This document shows positions 17,352 through 27,707 of a stretch of 64,000 nt of DNA, one piece after another. Source of the stretch: Lachnospiraceae bacterium XBD2001 (lineage in GTDB: Bacteria > Bacillota > Clostridia > Lachnospirales > Lachnospiraceae); NCBI GenBank assembly GCA_900116395.1, contig FPAN01000003.1, forward strand, positions 344,951 through 408,950, given 5' to 3'. Below the pieces are notes generated by a model that did no database searches, was not told the DNA's origin, and was given only the letters and a program-made list of their open reading frames with translations. A program made the position numbers and the translations under genes. Positions within the stretch are counted from its first letter, which is position 1. Each line of letters opens with the position of its first letter.

Positions 17352-20300
17352 TTACAGTAAAGTAAATAATTGCTCCGTAGCCACATCAAAGCTCTGGTAC
17401 TGCTTCATGGTAGTAAGCAGTTCCTTATCGTTTTGATATACAAAATCGCTTTGCATGCGATTCAATAAGAGATACCGGCTGAGTTCACCGTTCTCTACAA
17501 TGTCCTGGTAAGACAATTCATTCTTATCCAACACCTCTTCGGTCGGTCCATTCTCCCGCACAATCTCGTAGGTAATCCGCTCACCGAAGAACATCATAAA
17601 CTGACGAACATAGATGCCGTCATACATCTCAATCATCTCTTCCCGAAGCTCTTCCCCGTCATCCTTCCGATATCGGATAAACAGTCTCTGCCGCGGTTCT
17701 CCGCGATACTCCGCGAACACCTTGTCATAGAGATGATACTTCACCACCAAACGGTCATCCATACGACGGAAAAATCCGAAGTATACGTTCTTTAAGATGG
17801 AATCCCGTACCAACTCGTCCAACAGCTTGAACTCGTGATTCTCTAAGGATTCTGCATAAGCAAAATGCTTCATCATGGCGATACGGCAACAATCATTGGT
17901 CTTCTCGCCACGACGTAACATACGATAAATCTGTGCAAATACATGCTCCGGAACATCCAAATCTTCCAAGATGTATTTGTGGGCAAGATAAGTTAGATAC
18001 GCTTCCACAATCATCTTATTGTTCTTGTGTTCCAGATAGGACTCGAAAATCTGGTAAGCCCGTTCATCCAAGGCATCCATATACAGCATCTGCGTTAAAA
18101 TACGCTCTTCCAAGGCTGACGTATCCAACTGTCTGGCCGCCGCAAAGGTCCACAGGGTAATCATCTCTTCCGTAGGCCCAGCAAAATGATAATTCAGGTA
18201 GAACAACGTCTCTTCCGTAGATAGATACTGCTTCAACAAAGCCGCCGATACACCAACCAAAAAGTCGTTGGTCTCATCCAGATTCTCCTGGAGCTTCTTG
18301 GTAACCAATCGAAGAATCAGCTTCTTCGATGCATTCCAAACATTGTACTCCGAGAAAATCTCATACGCCTTCTCATACTCATCACTCAGCACCAATAGCT
18401 CGAAAATAAAGCAAATGGTCTTGGAATCCAGATGCAAATAATCCTGTTCTTCCAGAAGATGCTCATTCAGAATGGATTCCTGACCATGGGCCTGTAAGAA
18501 CTTAATGAAGAACGGATACATCTTATGTTTGTAATTGGACGCAATCCAATCGGAATTATAGAATTCCACAATATGATCCATATCCTCAGAAGACAACTGG
18601 AATTCCTCTTCGAATTCTGTCAGGGCATGTACGAAGTAATGTAGCGGTTCTCTGGTAAGGGTCGTAAACTTCTCCAGAAGCTGCGGTCCCTGCAACAGAG
18701 TCTCAACAAAATACGCATGTTCATCCGTAATCAGATTGTTGCCCTTCTCTTCCAGGAAGATCTGATAATGATCCGTATACAGCGGCACATAGGCAATACG
18801 GTTCACCACCGGAACAATAATCGGCTCCGCTAACGCTTCTTCAAATACCATCACCCGGGTGATATCCGGATAAATGCAGATAATCTTCTTGGTAAAAAAC
18901 AAGGTTGCCATGGCATCCGCCACGTCCTCGTCAATCATTTTATGATCCAGGGCATCCTGATAAATAATGGCAAGATTGTCATCCATCCGTCCAGTGGCCA
19001 TCTGCTCTAAGGCAAAACGTTCCATGGTCTTCTGGTACTGGTTGTAGATGCTCTCCTGGCTTCTCTTATTGGTGATGATATTGGCATATAAAAATGCCTT
19101 CATACTTGCCGGCAGGGAATTGTGATATCCGAAATACATAGCAACCGCATTAGGTAACGGCTCAATGGAATCCTTCGGTAAGGACAGCAAAAATGCCTCA
19201 AATAATCCGGTGAGCTTAATCTCGTGGTCCACTCCAAGGGCATACCAGCTATGATATACTTCTTCCACCTTATGGGCTGTAATCAGGTATTTTAAGATGG
19301 CAACCAGAAGCTCCTCTTCCGGATACAACTGGTAGGTCTGACCCACGATGGTAAAAACTCGCTCATTGAAGCCCTTCTCCTGTTCCAACAAATGGGTAAT
19401 CTGAATGGCCAGATTACCGGTAATACCGTCATGCTTTCTGGCCCAGTTTAAAATCTTCAAAGAAAACGGATCAAACTTCTGAAGAAGGAACGGATCTTGG
19501 CAAATCAAGTCATAAGCTTCGATGTACAAAAACGGAGAATCAATGCCGTCCATAACCCAACGGGAAATGGCCTGTAGCTTCAAAGCCTTATTGGATACAT
19601 ATTCCTTGCGAAGGAACGTCAAAAACCAGAAGATCCGAACATCCTCCGGACGCTCTCTGAAAATCAGCTCAATCTCTTTGGTCAGACGATCCACATAGCT
19701 CTCTTCCGGCTCAATCAAGGTACATAGATAGAGCAAATACGCCCATTCCGTAGACTTCTTGTCCGTAATATCCTGCTTCAGATTCTGAATCTCCCACAGG
19801 GCATCCTGGCGCTGCTTATTGGCAATCAGGGCATGGGTCTTAATCAGTCCGAAATACAGATTGCTCTGGATTTCTTCGTTCAAGGTGGACATCAGTGCAA
19901 TGGTCTGGTTGCACCAGTCACCGGTGGTAATCTTACGAAGACGGTATGCCACATAGAGGGATAACAATTGATACTCTGTTTTCTTGGCTTCCAAGCTTAC
20001 CGAAGGAACCAGTTCCTCCTCGGCCTTCGTAGACGCCACAATCTGAATCTGGCGATGCTCTCCTGCCGCATCAAAATGAATCACTGCATAATTCTTGCCG
20101 GCATGAAGTCGATTCTTGTGAATGTAGTAGTTCAAAGACAGATTGCTTCCCACGAAGAAATCCGCCGTAATACACGTATTCTCTAACGTAATAAAGTCCG
20201 CATCACAGCTGATGCGAATATCGATGTAACCCCAGGTATTCTTGGTAATCTCAATGGATTCCTTCTGGTTCTCATCCACACTGTAATAATAGCGGTCTGC

Positions 20301-20891
20301 CGTATCCAAGGTATAGGACACCGGACTCTTTAAGTTGCAGGCAACCAAAAAAGCCTCCAAATTCCTAGAGGTTGGTGGCACACTCAAAAAACCGCGATAC
20401 AATAACTGGATATTCCCTGCCTGATGAGAAATAAAGTCAGAAAAGCCCTTGGAATAAAACAATTGCATCGCCTCATTCCAATGACCGTTGGCCAGATTGG
20501 CAAAATCAGACAGTTCCCGAATCTCTCCAATGGAGGAGGTAGGATATTTGCGCACATAATGCACATCAAAAGGAAGGTGATACTCACATCCGTTCCCGAT
20601 AATATCGAAACTACCGGAAATTGTATCCCCTTCGTAAAAGCCCTGATGAATAACCTGATAATGGATTTTGGATTCTACTCCGTCAAACTGAGGTGTCGCA
20701 ATCAGTATATATGGATTGGAACAATAGACCATCCCCCGAACCGGCACTTGATTGGTACTGCGAATCACGAAATCCCCTTCGCACTTCTCGAATGCATTGC
20801 AGGAAATCTCGATCTTCTCCGGCTGAATATCTAAAATCGGCTTTTCATCATCGAATTGTCCTTCCGACAAACGCCAAATTCTTCTGCGCAC
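17352..20891 (-). CDS. Giant Ig-like/alpha-solenoid protein, resembling DUF5717 (cluster gene 1)
   Basis: The 1179-residue protein has no signal peptide or membrane segment. Two beta-rich, Ig-like domains occupy about residues 15-115 and 205-290, with a helical insert between them. The rest (about 300-1179) is a long helical array with TPR-like spacing and no obvious enzyme motif. The GTG start at 20891 is supported by AAGGAG six bases upstream. It leads a four-gene unit and is transcribed from a strong promoter divergent from the aminotransferase gene. The DUF5717 label is from memory and the function is unknown. Confidence 0.75.
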   Translation of the reverse strand: MRRRIWRLSEGQFDDEKPILDIQPEKIEISCNAFEKCEGDFVIRSTNQVPVRGMVYCSNPYILIATPQFDGVESKIHYQVIHQGFYEGDTISGSFDIIGNGCEYHLPFDVHYVRKYPTSSIGEIRELSDFANLANGHWNEAMQLFYSKGFSDFISHQAGNIQLLYRGFLSVPPTSRNLEAFLVACNLKSPVSYTLDTADRYYYSVDENQKESIEITKNTWGYIDIRISCDADFITLENTCITADFFVGSNLSLNYYIHKNRLHAGKNYAVIHFDAAGEHRQIQIVASTKAEEELVPSVSLEAKKTEYQLLSLYVAYRLRKITTGDWCNQTIALMSTLNEEIQSNLYFGLIKTHALIANKQRQDALWEIQNLKQDITDKKSTEWAYLLYLCTLIEPEESYVDRLTKEIELIFRERPEDVRIFWFLTFLRKEYVSNKALKLQAISRWVMDGIDSPFLYIEAYDLICQDPFLLQKFDPFSLKILNWARKHDGITGNLAIQITHLLEQEKGFNERVFTIVGQTYQLYPEEELLVAILKYLITAHKVEEVYHSWYALGVDHEIKLTGLFEAFLLSLPKDSIEPLPNAVAMYFGYHNSLPASMKAFLYANIITNKRSQESIYNQYQKTMERFALEQMATGRMDDNLAIIYQDALDHKMIDEDVADAMATLFFTKKIICIYPDITRVMVFEEALAEPIIVPVVNRIAYVPLYTDHYQIFLEEKGNNLITDEHAYFVETLLQGPQLLEKFTTLTREPLHYFVHALTEFEEEFQLSSEDMDHIVEFYNSDWIASNYKHKMYPFFIKFLQAHGQESILNEHLLEEQDYLHLDSKTICFIFELLVLSDEYEKAYEIFSEYNVWNASKKLILRLVTKKLQENLDETNDFLVGVSAALLKQYLSTEETLFYLNYHFAGPTEEMITLWTFAAARQLDTSALEERILTQMLYMDALDERAYQIFESYLEHKNNKMIVEAYLTYLAHKYILEDLDVPEHVFAQIYRMLRRGEKTNDCCRIAMMKHFAYAESLENHEFKLLDELVRDSILKNVYFGFFRRMDDRLVVKYHLYDKVFAEYRGEPRQRLFIRYRKDDGEELREEMIEMYDGIYVRQFMMFFGERITYEIVRENGPTEEVLDKNELSYQDIVENGELSRYLLLNRMQSDFVYQNDKELLTTMKQYQSFDVATEQLFTLL

Positions 20892-20918
20892 AATATGCTC
20901 CTTATAGTAATGGATCGG

Positions 20919-20946
20919 TTGATTTCCCGACCCAAAAAGCTATAAT
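20919..20946 (+). promoter_or_regulatory. Promoter of the aminotransferase gene
   Basis: TTGATT (20919-20924), 16 bases, TATAAT (20941-20946) on the plus strand, 60 bases upstream of the ATG. One base separates it from the -10 of the divergent promoter. Confidence 0.65.
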
Positions 20947-20947
20947 G

Positions 20948-20976
20948 ATTATAAACTATTTGCCTAGTACAAACAA
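20948..20976 (-). promoter_or_regulatory. Promoter of the four-gene Hsp70-like cluster
   Basis: TTGTTT (20971-20976), 17 bases, TATAAT (20948-20953) on the minus strand, 57 bases upstream of the GTG. The -10 is one arm of a perfect palindrome shared with the opposite promoter. Confidence 0.75.
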
Positions 20977-21006
20977 GGCGCAAACCCCATTCGAAAGGAC
21001 CAAATT

Positions 21007-22095
21007 ATGATTGAGCACAAGGATCATTTCCACGGAAGTGACTTAGAAAAAATAGAGGCACTTTACGGCATTCGCAAAGACGAAATTGTCAGTTTCTCCG
21101 CCAATGTGAATCCCCTTGGCATCTCCAAGAAGTTACGGAGCGAATTATCGGAACACATTGATGTGATCACCACCTATCCGGACCGTGAATACACCGCTCT
21201 TCGCCATGCCATTGCCACCTATTGCGGCACCAAGGAAGACCACATCATTGTCGGCAACGGCTCTACGGAGTTGATTGCTCTGTTTATCCAGATTACCCAT
21301 CCTGCCAAGGCCTTAATCCTTGGCCCAACCTATTCCGAATACGAACGGGAAATTGCCTTGGAAGGCGGTCGTACCACCTATTATCCCCTTCGTGAGCAGC
21401 AGGATTTTAAGCTACAGTTAGAAGACTTCAAGAGTAAGTTAACAGATGATTTGGATTTGGTGGTTCTCTGCAACCCCAACAACCCGACTTCTACCTGCAT
21501 CAGCAAGAACGACATGCGGGATATCTTAGATGTCTGCAAGGAACATTCCATCTATGTTATGGTAGATGAGACTTACGTCGAGTTCGTAGATGATATTGCC
21601 AGTGTCTCCGCGATTCCGTTAACCGCATATTACAACAATATCATTATCCTTCGCGGCACCAGCAAATTCTTTGCCGCTCCGGGATTACGCCTCGGATATG
21701 CCATTACCGGCAACACGGATTTATTACACCAGATCAATCAGTATAAGAATCCATGGATGATCAACTCTCTCGCCGAGAAGGCCGGTGAGATTATGTTCTC
21801 CGATGTGGATTACATCAACGAAGCCAGAGATTTGATTATTTCCGAACGAAAGCGTTTATACGAGAAGTACAATGCAACCTCCCGATTCAAAGCCTATGCG
21901 CCAACTGCCAATTTCATGCTGCTGAAGATTTTGGATGAGAATGAATCTGCAGAGACCTTATTCGATCGGGCGATTCGTGAAAAAATGATGATTCGGGATT
22001 GTTCCACCTTCCCGTTCTTAAACGACCGATACATTCGCATCTGCTTCATGTCTCCGGAAGATAATGACCGTCTATTCGATTGCTTAACCAGATAA
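21007..22095 (+). CDS. Class I PLP aminotransferase, HisC/CobD type
   Basis: The 362-residue fold-type I enzyme has its PLP lysine at K220 (RGTSKFFAAPGLRLGY), the pyridine-binding aspartate at D187 (VMVDETY) and N156 in CNPNNPT. The N-terminal FSANVNPLG resembles threonine-phosphate decarboxylase CobD more than most HisC proteins, but no cobalamin or histidine genes are adjacent, so the substrate (histidinol phosphate, threonine phosphate or another amino acid) stays open. Transcription is divergent from the Hsp70-like cluster. A hairpin terminator follows. Confidence 0.85.
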   Translation: MIEHKDHFHGSDLEKIEALYGIRKDEIVSFSANVNPLGISKKLRSELSEHIDVITTYPDREYTALRHAIATYCGTKEDHIIVGNGSTELIALFIQITHPAKALILGPTYSEYEREIALEGGRTTYYPLREQQDFKLQLEDFKSKLTDDLDLVVLCNPNNPTSTCISKNDMRDILDVCKEHSIYVMVDETYVEFVDDIASVSAIPLTAYYNNIIILRGTSKFFAAPGLRLGYAITGNTDLLHQINQYKNPWMINSLAEKAGEIMFSDVDYINEARDLIISERKRLYEKYNATSRFKAYAPTANFMLLKILDENESAETLFDRAIREKMMIRDCSTFPFLNDRYIRICFMSPEDNDRLFDCLTR

Positions 22096-22096
22096 A

Positions 22097-22127
22097 AAGA
22101 GCGTTGCCACACAAAGGCAACGCTCTT
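22097..22127. terminator. Bidirectional terminator between aminotransferase and chemoreceptor genes
   Basis: A perfect 12-base stem (22097-22108 with 22116-22127) has a 7-base loop. On the minus strand it ends in TTTTTAT; on the plus strand in CTTTTCT. It serves two converging genes. Confidence 0.85.
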
Positions 22128-22143
22128 CTTTTCTGCTCTTTTC

Positions 22144-24267
22144 CTATGACTCATCGGAAAGTCTGAACTCGTTAACAATATCATTCAGGTTAGAGGATAC
22201 ACCCTGCTGGTTCTCAGCCATCATATTAATATCCTGAACCATATCCGATACTTCGGCAATGGTATCTGTTACAGATGCAGACTCTTCTGCAGTCTCCGTT
22301 GCGCTCTCTGCAATGGAAGCCACTGCGGAATTCACCTGATCCATAGACTCACGAATATAACCAACCATATCTGCGGTCTGGGTGGTCAATTCACCGAAGG
22401 ACTGGGCATCTGCGCCATACTGCTGTCCCACACTGATAAAGTGCTCATAATCCGGAGCGACGGTATCCTTGACAAAGGATAACAGCTCGCCGGAGCTTCG
22501 ATCCAGGGAGGTAAATGCCTCTTGAATCTTATCAATGGTTTCCTGAATCTGGGTTACAGCTTCTGCAGTCTCGCTTGCCAACTTATTAATCTCGGATGCT
22601 ACAACCGCGAATCCACGGCCATGTTCTCCGGCTCTTGCAGCCTCAATGGAAGCATTCAAGGACAACAGATTAATCTGGCTGGCAATATCGGAAATAGAAT
22701 CTGCAAGAGTTCCAATCTCGCTGATAACCGTTGCCTGCTTGCTGGCGGATTCCAATTCCATTCCACGTTGTTTTGCAATGCTAATCGCCCGGTCACAAGA
22801 TTCTCTGGACTGGCGCTCAATGTCCTCTGCACGCTTTTTAATCTCTTCTACCTGTGCTTTGGTATGCTCGGTTTCCTCAGCCAACTGCTGTACGGAGGAA
22901 TTGACCTCATTTGCAGATGCAGATACCTCTTCCGTTGCAGCACCGGTATTGGTCATTGCATCATTTACCTTCATCATTGCATCACGAATGATTTCAAAAC
23001 GATGGCTCAAATCCGTTGCAACTACATTCAATCTGGAGGAAGAATCGCTGACCTCATCGGATCCGTGAGAAATGTTACGAATCACAGAGGAATTGGACTC
23101 ATACATATAATTCAAGGAATCTGACATCTGGCCGATTTCATCCCGTCGGTTGACACGAATCTTCTCAATGGTAAAGTTACCCTGAGCAAGCTCTGCAGCA
23201 AACTGTTTGACTGCAATGATTGGCTTGGCAATACCACCGGCAACCAACCAAATAATCAGCACACAAACCAAAACAGAAATGATACAAATCGGAATGGTAA
23301 CCTGGGTCATCCTCGTTGCAGCAGCGTTAATCTCCGCCGTCTTCATACTAATCAACAGCTTCCAGTTTACACCCGGAACAGTGGTATAGAATACGCTGTT
23401 ATCACCATAAGAGGTTTCACCGGTTTCATTACCGATGACTTCTGCAGCGATACTGTTGATACCCTCATCGGTATCATCTGCCATATTCATTCCGGAACCG
23501 TATTTTTCCTCATCTTCACAATAGATATAGGTTCCATCGGACATGGTAAGAATTGCATGACCGGTCTGACCTACCTGAATCTGGCCAATGACTTCGGAGA
23601 TGGTACCAAGACTAATATCAACGGTAATACAACCCAAAAACTTTCCGTTCTTAATAATCGGTGCGGAACAGCTGGCCATAACCGTACCGGATGCCGGATC
23701 GTAATACGGATCTGTAATGTTTGCCTGTACTTCACCTACACTCTGTGTCTGTTTATAATATTCCTGGTCAAAATAATTATACTCTGCATTGGAATACTCC
23801 CAATCTTCCACGATGGAGTCTCCGTCACGATACCAGTAAGGACCAACATATTCCTGGTCTACGTAAGCTTCATCACCGGTATAGACCTTCGGTTCGAACC
23901 AAATACCGGAGCCAAGAATCAGCTCATTATTTAAAACCGTTTCGGAGAAAATGCCTTTGTACGTGGCCATATCTGTATTCTGATAGGTATTGCCCACCAA
24001 AAAAGCAAGATTCTCGCAAGTGATTCGAATCTCCTGTAACTTGCCGTCCACATAACTGGAATTTGCATCTAGAATTGCTTCTAATTTCTCTGCGGACTCT
24101 GCCTTAATCGCATTGCTTGCCATCTGGCCACTTACTAAAGCAACTACATTGACAGCAATGATAACTACCGGCAAAATGACTGCCAGTAATCGTCCCTTGA
24201 TTCCCAACCCCTTCTTGGATGTCTGCCCGGATGCAGACTTTGGTGCTTTCTTACTTGTCTTAGCCAT
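22144..24267 (-). CDS. Methyl-accepting chemotaxis protein with dCache sensor
   Basis: The 707-residue receptor has a cytoplasmic Lys/Ser-rich tail, TM1 at about residues 25-48, an extracellular dCache_1-type ligand domain (about 50-310) with the PDC-like [21 protein letters not shown]2 near 325-347, a HAMP domain and a signalling domain. The hairpin tip is close to consensus: [20 protein letters not shown] then [13 protein letters not shown]. The ATG at 24267 is preferred, since AAGGAG lies 8 bases upstream; the ATG at 24273 would leave only 2 bases. The ligand is unknown; the PDC pattern would fit small organic molecules. Confidence 0.95.
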   Translation of the reverse strand: MAKTSKKAPKSASGQTSKKGLGIKGRLLAVILPVVIIAVNVVALVSGQMASNAIKAESAEKLEAILDANSSYVDGKLQEIRITCENLAFLVGNTYQNTDMATYKGIFSETVLNNELILGSGIWFEPKVYTGDEAYVDQEYVGPYWYRDGDSIVEDWEYSNAEYNYFDQEYYKQTQSVGEVQANITDPYYDPASGTVMASCSAPIIKNGKFLGCITVDISLGTISEVIGQIQVGQTGHAILTMSDGTYIYCEDEEKYGSGMNMADDTDEGINSIAAEVIGNETGETSYGDNSVFYTTVPGVNWKLLISMKTAEINAAATRMTQVTIPICIISVLVCVLIIWLVAGGIAKPIIAVKQFAAELAQGNFTIEKIRVNRRDEIGQMSDSLNYMYESNSSVIRNISHGSDEVSDSSSRLNVVATDLSHRFEIIRDAMMKVNDAMTNTGAATEEVSASANEVNSSVQQLAEETEHTKAQVEEIKKRAEDIERQSRESCDRAISIAKQRGMELESASKQATVISEIGTLADSISDIASQINLLSLNASIEAARAGEHGRGFAVVASEINKLASETAEAVTQIQETIDKIQEAFTSLDRSSGELLSFVKDTVAPDYEHFISVGQQYGADAQSFGELTTQTADMVGYIRESMDQVNSAVASIAESATETAEESASVTDTIAEVSDMVQDINMMAENQQGVSSNLNDIVNEFRLSDES

Positions 24268-24314
24268 AGTCATCTCTCCTTTGCGAACAAAGCATCTTGT
24301 AATATTTCATGTCT

Positions 24315-24343
24315 ATTATACTACAGAAAATTGACAGTTGACC
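24315..24343 (-). promoter_or_regulatory. Candidate promoter of the chemoreceptor gene
   Basis: GGTCAA (24338-24343), 17 bases and TATAAT (24315-24320) on the minus strand. The -35 is weak, and no flagellar sigma-28-type motif was seen. Confidence 0.4.
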
Positions 24344-24396
24344 ATATTATCTTTTAATTTATGCATTTTTGAACATTTTATCTGTCAATGCAAAAG

Positions 24397-24434
24397 AATA
24401 AAAAAAGACTCACAGGATTACTCCCATGAGTCTT
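24397..24434 (-). terminator. Terminator of the gap-pgk-tpiA operon
   Basis: AAGACTCA (24427-24434 on the minus strand) pairs with TGAGTCTT (24405-24412), followed by seven T. It lies 15 bases after the tpiA stop. Confidence 0.85.
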
Positions 24435-24448
24435 CGAATACAATGCAA

Positions 24449-25195
24449 TTATGCGTTCACGATCTTACCGAAGTCAGGCTTCAGAGAAGCTCCACCAATC
24501 AAACCACCATCGATGTTTGGCTTGGAAAGAAGTTCAGCAGCATTGCCTGCGTTCATAGATCCGCCGTACTGGATACGAACTGCCTCAGCAGTAGCACCAT
24601 CGTACAACTTTGCAATCAGCTCACGGATGAATCCGCAAACTTCCTCTGCCTGATCTGCAGTAGCAGTCTCGCCGGTTCCGATTGCCCAGATTGGCTCGTA
24701 AGCGATAACCAGATTCTTCACCTGATCAGCAGTTACGCCGCTAAGGTCCCAAGTAATCTGACGCTCAATCCACTCCTTGTAAGTACCAGCCTTACGAAGT
24801 GCAAGAGACTCACCACAGCAAAGGATTGGCTTTAAGCCGGCAGCGAATGCCTTCTTAACCTTAGCATTGATTAAGATATCGTTCTCACCGAAGATATCTC
24901 TTCTCTCAGAATGACCCATGATGACATACTTCACGCCTGCATCAACAAGCATTGGAGCAGAAATTTCACCGGTGAATGCACCCTTATCCTCAATGTAGAA
25001 GTTCTCGGCACCAACAGATACGTTCGTACCCTTAACAGCCTCTACAACAGGAACGATGTCGATTGCAGGAACGCAATATACAACATCAACGTCATCATTT
25101 ACTACTAAATCTTTTAACTCAGCAACAAGCTTAACAGCCTCAGATGGAGTCATGTTCATCTTCCAGTTGCCGGCAATAATTCTTCTTCTAGACAT
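24449..25195 (-). CDS. tpiA: Triosephosphate isomerase
   Basis: The 248-residue TIM-barrel enzyme interconverts dihydroxyacetone phosphate and glyceraldehyde-3-phosphate. AGNWKMN holds the catalytic Asn and Lys, the catalytic His is in MGHSERR, the catalytic Glu in [11 protein letters not shown], and the phosphate loop in [10 protein letters not shown]. It is the last gene of the glycolytic operon. GGAGG lies 12 bases before the ATG, a rather long spacing. The 136-base gap from pgk holds a folded element. Confidence 0.98.
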   Translation of the reverse strand: MSRRRIIAGNWKMNMTPSEAVKLVAELKDLVVNDDVDVVYCVPAIDIVPVVEAVKGTNVSVGAENFYIEDKGAFTGEISAPMLVDAGVKYVIMGHSERRDIFGENDILINAKVKKAFAAGLKPILCCGESLALRKAGTYKEWIERQITWDLSGVTADQVKNLVIAYEPIWAIGTGETATADQAEEVCGFIRELIAKLYDGATAEAVRIQYGGSMNAGNAAELLSKPNIDGGLIGGASLKPDFGKIVNA

Positions 25196-25231
25196 ATTAA
25201 ATTACATCCTCCCAAATTATTTAAATCTGTA

Positions 25232-25336
25232 ATAAGCGTTAGATGGATGTTTATCTACAAGGCAGTGATTGCGACGATGTACTGGGTACATCGAGCAAGC
25301 ACTAACGCAGTAGATATCATGCAGATAATGCTTATT
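25232..25336 (-). other. Structured intercistronic element between pgk and tpiA
   Basis: On the transcribed strand a three-way junction can be drawn. The outer stem pairs 25237-25240 with 25306-25309. One arm is TAGAT/ATCTA (25241-25245 with 25254-25258). A long arm pairs 25265-25273 with 25296-25304 (one mismatch), topped by a perfect 8-base stem (25276-25283 with 25287-25294). An alternative outer stem pairs 25232-25238 with 25330-25336 and covers the pgk stop codon. It may set relative expression or be an RNase processing site. Confidence 0.5.
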
Positions 25337-26543
25337 TATCGTTAGCTGCTGCTACGCCAGGAAGCTCCTTACCCTCTAAGAACTCAAGGGAAGCTCCGCC
25401 ACCGGTAGAGATATGGCTCATCTTGTCGCCGAATCCCATCTGGTTAACAGCTGCAGCGGAATCACCACCACCGATAATGGTAGTAGCATCGGTCTCAGCC
25501 AAAGCCTTAGCTACTGCAAGAGTACCTGCAGCAAGAGTAGGGTTCTCGAATACACCCATCGGTCCGTTCCAAACAACGGTCTTAGCGGTCTTAACAGCAT
25601 CTGCGAAAAGAGCTGCGGTCTTAGGTCCGATATCGCAACCTTCACGATCTGCAGGCATCTTGTCAGCATCAACAACAACGGTCTCAACCTCAGCATCGAT
25701 TGGATTTGGGAACTCCTTAATGGTTACAGCATCAACCGGAAGAAGCAACTTCTTACCAAGCTTTTCAGCCTTAGCCATCATTTCCTTACAGTAATCCAAC
25801 TTCTCGTTGTCTACAAGAGAGGTACCAATCTCATATCCCTGAGCCTTCAGGAAGGTATAAGCCATACCACCACCGATAATCAAGGTATCGCACTTCTCAA
25901 GTAAGTTGTTGATTACGTTCAACTTGTCAGCAACCTTAGCACCACCAAGGATAGCTACGAATGGACGTACTGGATTCTCAACTGCATTACCAAGGAAGTC
26001 AATCTCCTTCTGCATTAAGTATCCAACAACAGCGGTGTCAACTAAGCTAGCTACACCAACGTTAGAGCAATGTGCTCTGTGAGCGGTTCCGAATGCATCG
26101 TTAACGAATACATCGCAGATAGAAGCAAGATCCTTAGAGAAAGCCTCTCCGTTCTTGGTCTCTTCTGGGCGGAATCTGGTGTTCTCAAGTAAGATTACAT
26201 CTCCATTCTTCATAGCCTCTACAGCTGCACGAGCGTTAGGGCCAACAACTTCAGGATCAGCAGCGAACTTCACTTCCTGTCCGAGAAGCTCAGATAATCT
26301 CTTAGCTACAGGAGCAAGAGTCTTGGTCTGCTTATCCTCTTCTGTCTTAACCTTACCAAGGTGAGAGCAAAGAATTACCTTGCCACCGTCAGCGATTAAC
26401 TTCTTGATTGTAGGAAGAGCAGCTACCAGACGGTTCTCGTCAGTAATCTGGCCATCCTTCAAAGGAACGTTGAAGTCGCATCTGCAAAGAACTCTCTTGC
26501 CGTTTACGTTGATGTCATCAACTGATTTCTTATTTAATCCCAT
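25332..26543 (-). CDS. pgk: Phosphoglycerate kinase
   Basis: The 403-residue two-domain kinase makes ATP and 3-phosphoglycerate from 1,3-bisphosphoglycerate. N-terminal substrate residues are in [12 protein letters not shown] and SHLGK; the hinge and nucleotide domain show [19 protein letters not shown] and the C-terminal GGGDSAAAV and STGGGASLE. Length is normal. GGAGG lies 10 bases before the ATG. It is the middle gene of gap-pgk-tpiA, with a terminator-like hairpin upstream. Confidence 0.98.
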   Translation of the reverse strand: MGLNKKSVDDINVNGKRVLCRCDFNVPLKDGQITDENRLVAALPTIKKLIADGGKVILCSHLGKVKTEEDKQTKTLAPVAKRLSELLGQEVKFAADPEVVGPNARAAVEAMKNGDVILLENTRFRPEETKNGEAFSKDLASICDVFVNDAFGTAHRAHCSNVGVASLVDTAVVGYLMQKEIDFLGNAVENPVRPFVAILGGAKVADKLNVINNLLEKCDTLIIGGGMAYTFLKAQGYEIGTSLVDNEKLDYCKEMMAKAEKLGKKLLLPVDAVTIKEFPNPIDAEVETVVVDADKMPADREGCDIGPKTAALFADAVKTAKTVVWNGPMGVFENPTLAAGTLAVAKALAETDATTIIGGGDSAAAVNQMGFGDKMSHISTGGGASLEFLEGKELPGVAAANDK

Positions 26544-26569
26544 GTCATAACCTCCGTTACGTTTTTAAT

Positions 26570-26599
26570 AAAAAATGGTCCGGTCCAAAAGACCGGACC
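26570..26599 (-). terminator. Terminator-like hairpin between gap and pgk
   Basis: A perfect 9-base GC-rich stem (26591-26599 with 26577-26585) has a 5-base loop and ATTTTTTATT after it on the minus strand. It lies inside the operon and probably causes partial termination, or stabilises the gap message end, giving more gap than pgk product. Confidence 0.7.
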
Positions 26600-26624
26600 C
26601 AAATTGAGTCTAAGATTCGATAAA

Positions 26625-27641
26625 TTATGCTAACTCAGAGAAGTACTTGATAGTACGAACCATCTGAGAAGTGTAGCTGTTCTCGTTATCATACCAAGAA
26701 ACAACCTGAACCTCATACTGGTCATCAGAAATCTTGGATACCATGGTCTGAGTTGCATCGAATAAAGAACCATATCTCATACCAACGATATCGGAAGATA
26801 CGATCTCATCTTCGTTGTAACCGAAAGACTCGTTAGCAGCAGCCTTCATAGCAGCGTTAATGCCTTCAACGGTAACGTCCTTCTTGTTAACAACAGCGGT
26901 AAGAATTGTAGTAGAACCGGTAGGGGTAGGTACACGCTGTGCGGAACCGATTAACTTACCGTTCAACTCTGGGATAACAAGGCCGATTGCCTTAGCTGCA
27001 CCAGTGCTGTTAGGAACGATGTTAACTGCAGCTGCACGGGATCTACGAAGATCACCCTTACGCTGAGGTCCATCAAGAGTCATCTGATCACCGGTGTATG
27101 CATGGATAGTTACCATGATACCGGACTGAATAGGAGCAAACTTGTTCAATGCATCAGCCATAGGAGCTAAGCAGTTAGTTGTACAAGAAGCTGCAGAGAT
27201 GATGGTATCAGAAGCCTTCAAAGTCTCGTGGTTAGTGTTGTAAACGATTGTAGGAAGATCATTTCCAGCAGGTGCGGAAATAACAACCTTACGTGCTCCA
27301 GCGTTGATGTGTGCCTGAGCCTTCTCCTTGCTGGTGTAGAAACCAGAGCACTCAAGAACAACGTCAACCTTCAACTCACCCCATGGGCAGTTGTTGGCAT
27401 CAGGGAATGCATAAATCTTGATCTCCTTACCACAAACAGTGATGGAATCCTCACCTGCAGTAACCTGATCTGCATGCTCATACTTACCCTGAGAAGAATC
27501 ATACTTTAATAAATGTGCAAGCATCTTAGGGCTAGTAAGATCGTTGATTGCAACAACCTCATATCCCTCTGCTCCGAACATCTGACGGAAAGCCAGACGA
27601 CCAATACGACCGAAACCATTGATAGCTACTCTAACTGCCAT
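26625..27641 (-). CDS. gap: Glyceraldehyde-3-phosphate dehydrogenase
   Basis: The 338-residue NAD-dependent enzyme oxidises and phosphorylates glyceraldehyde-3-phosphate. The Rossmann motif is [13 protein letters not shown], the catalytic cysteine is in [13 protein letters not shown], and the catalytic histidine is in [16 protein letters not shown] lies 7 bases before the ATG. It leads the glycolytic operon behind a promoter and a stem-loop in the 5' leader. Confidence 0.98.
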   Translation of the reverse strand: MAVRVAINGFGRIGRLAFRQMFGAEGYEVVAINDLTSPKMLAHLLKYDSSQGKYEHADQVTAGEDSITVCGKEIKIYAFPDANNCPWGELKVDVVLECSGFYTSKEKAQAHINAGARKVVISAPAGNDLPTIVYNTNHETLKASDTIISAASCTTNCLAPMADALNKFAPIQSGIMVTIHAYTGDQMTLDGPQRKGDLRRSRAAAVNIVPNSTGAAKAIGLVIPELNGKLIGSAQRVPTPTGSTTILTAVVNKKDVTVEGINAAMKAAANESFGYNEDEIVSSDIVGMRYGSLFDATQTMVSKISDDQYEVQVVSWYDNENSYTSQMVRTIKYFSELA

Positions 27642-27676
27642 TTTGTTTCCTCCTAATTATATATAAAATTTATTGG

Positions 27677-27700
27677 GCGCGGGCTTAAAACACCCGACGC
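27677..27700 (-). other. Stem-loop in the gap 5' leader
   Basis: GCG-(bulge)-CGGG (27693-27700) pairs with CCCGCGC-like sequence at 27677-27683 near the start of the transcript. A 5' stem-loop of this type may protect the abundant gap message from decay; this is inference. Confidence 0.4.
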
Positions 27701-27707
27701 AACTATT

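Noticed and set aside
24331..24360. Plus-strand TTGACA upstream of the chemoreceptor gene
   Set aside because: No -10 at proper distance and only a convergent gene end downstream; not a plausible promoter.
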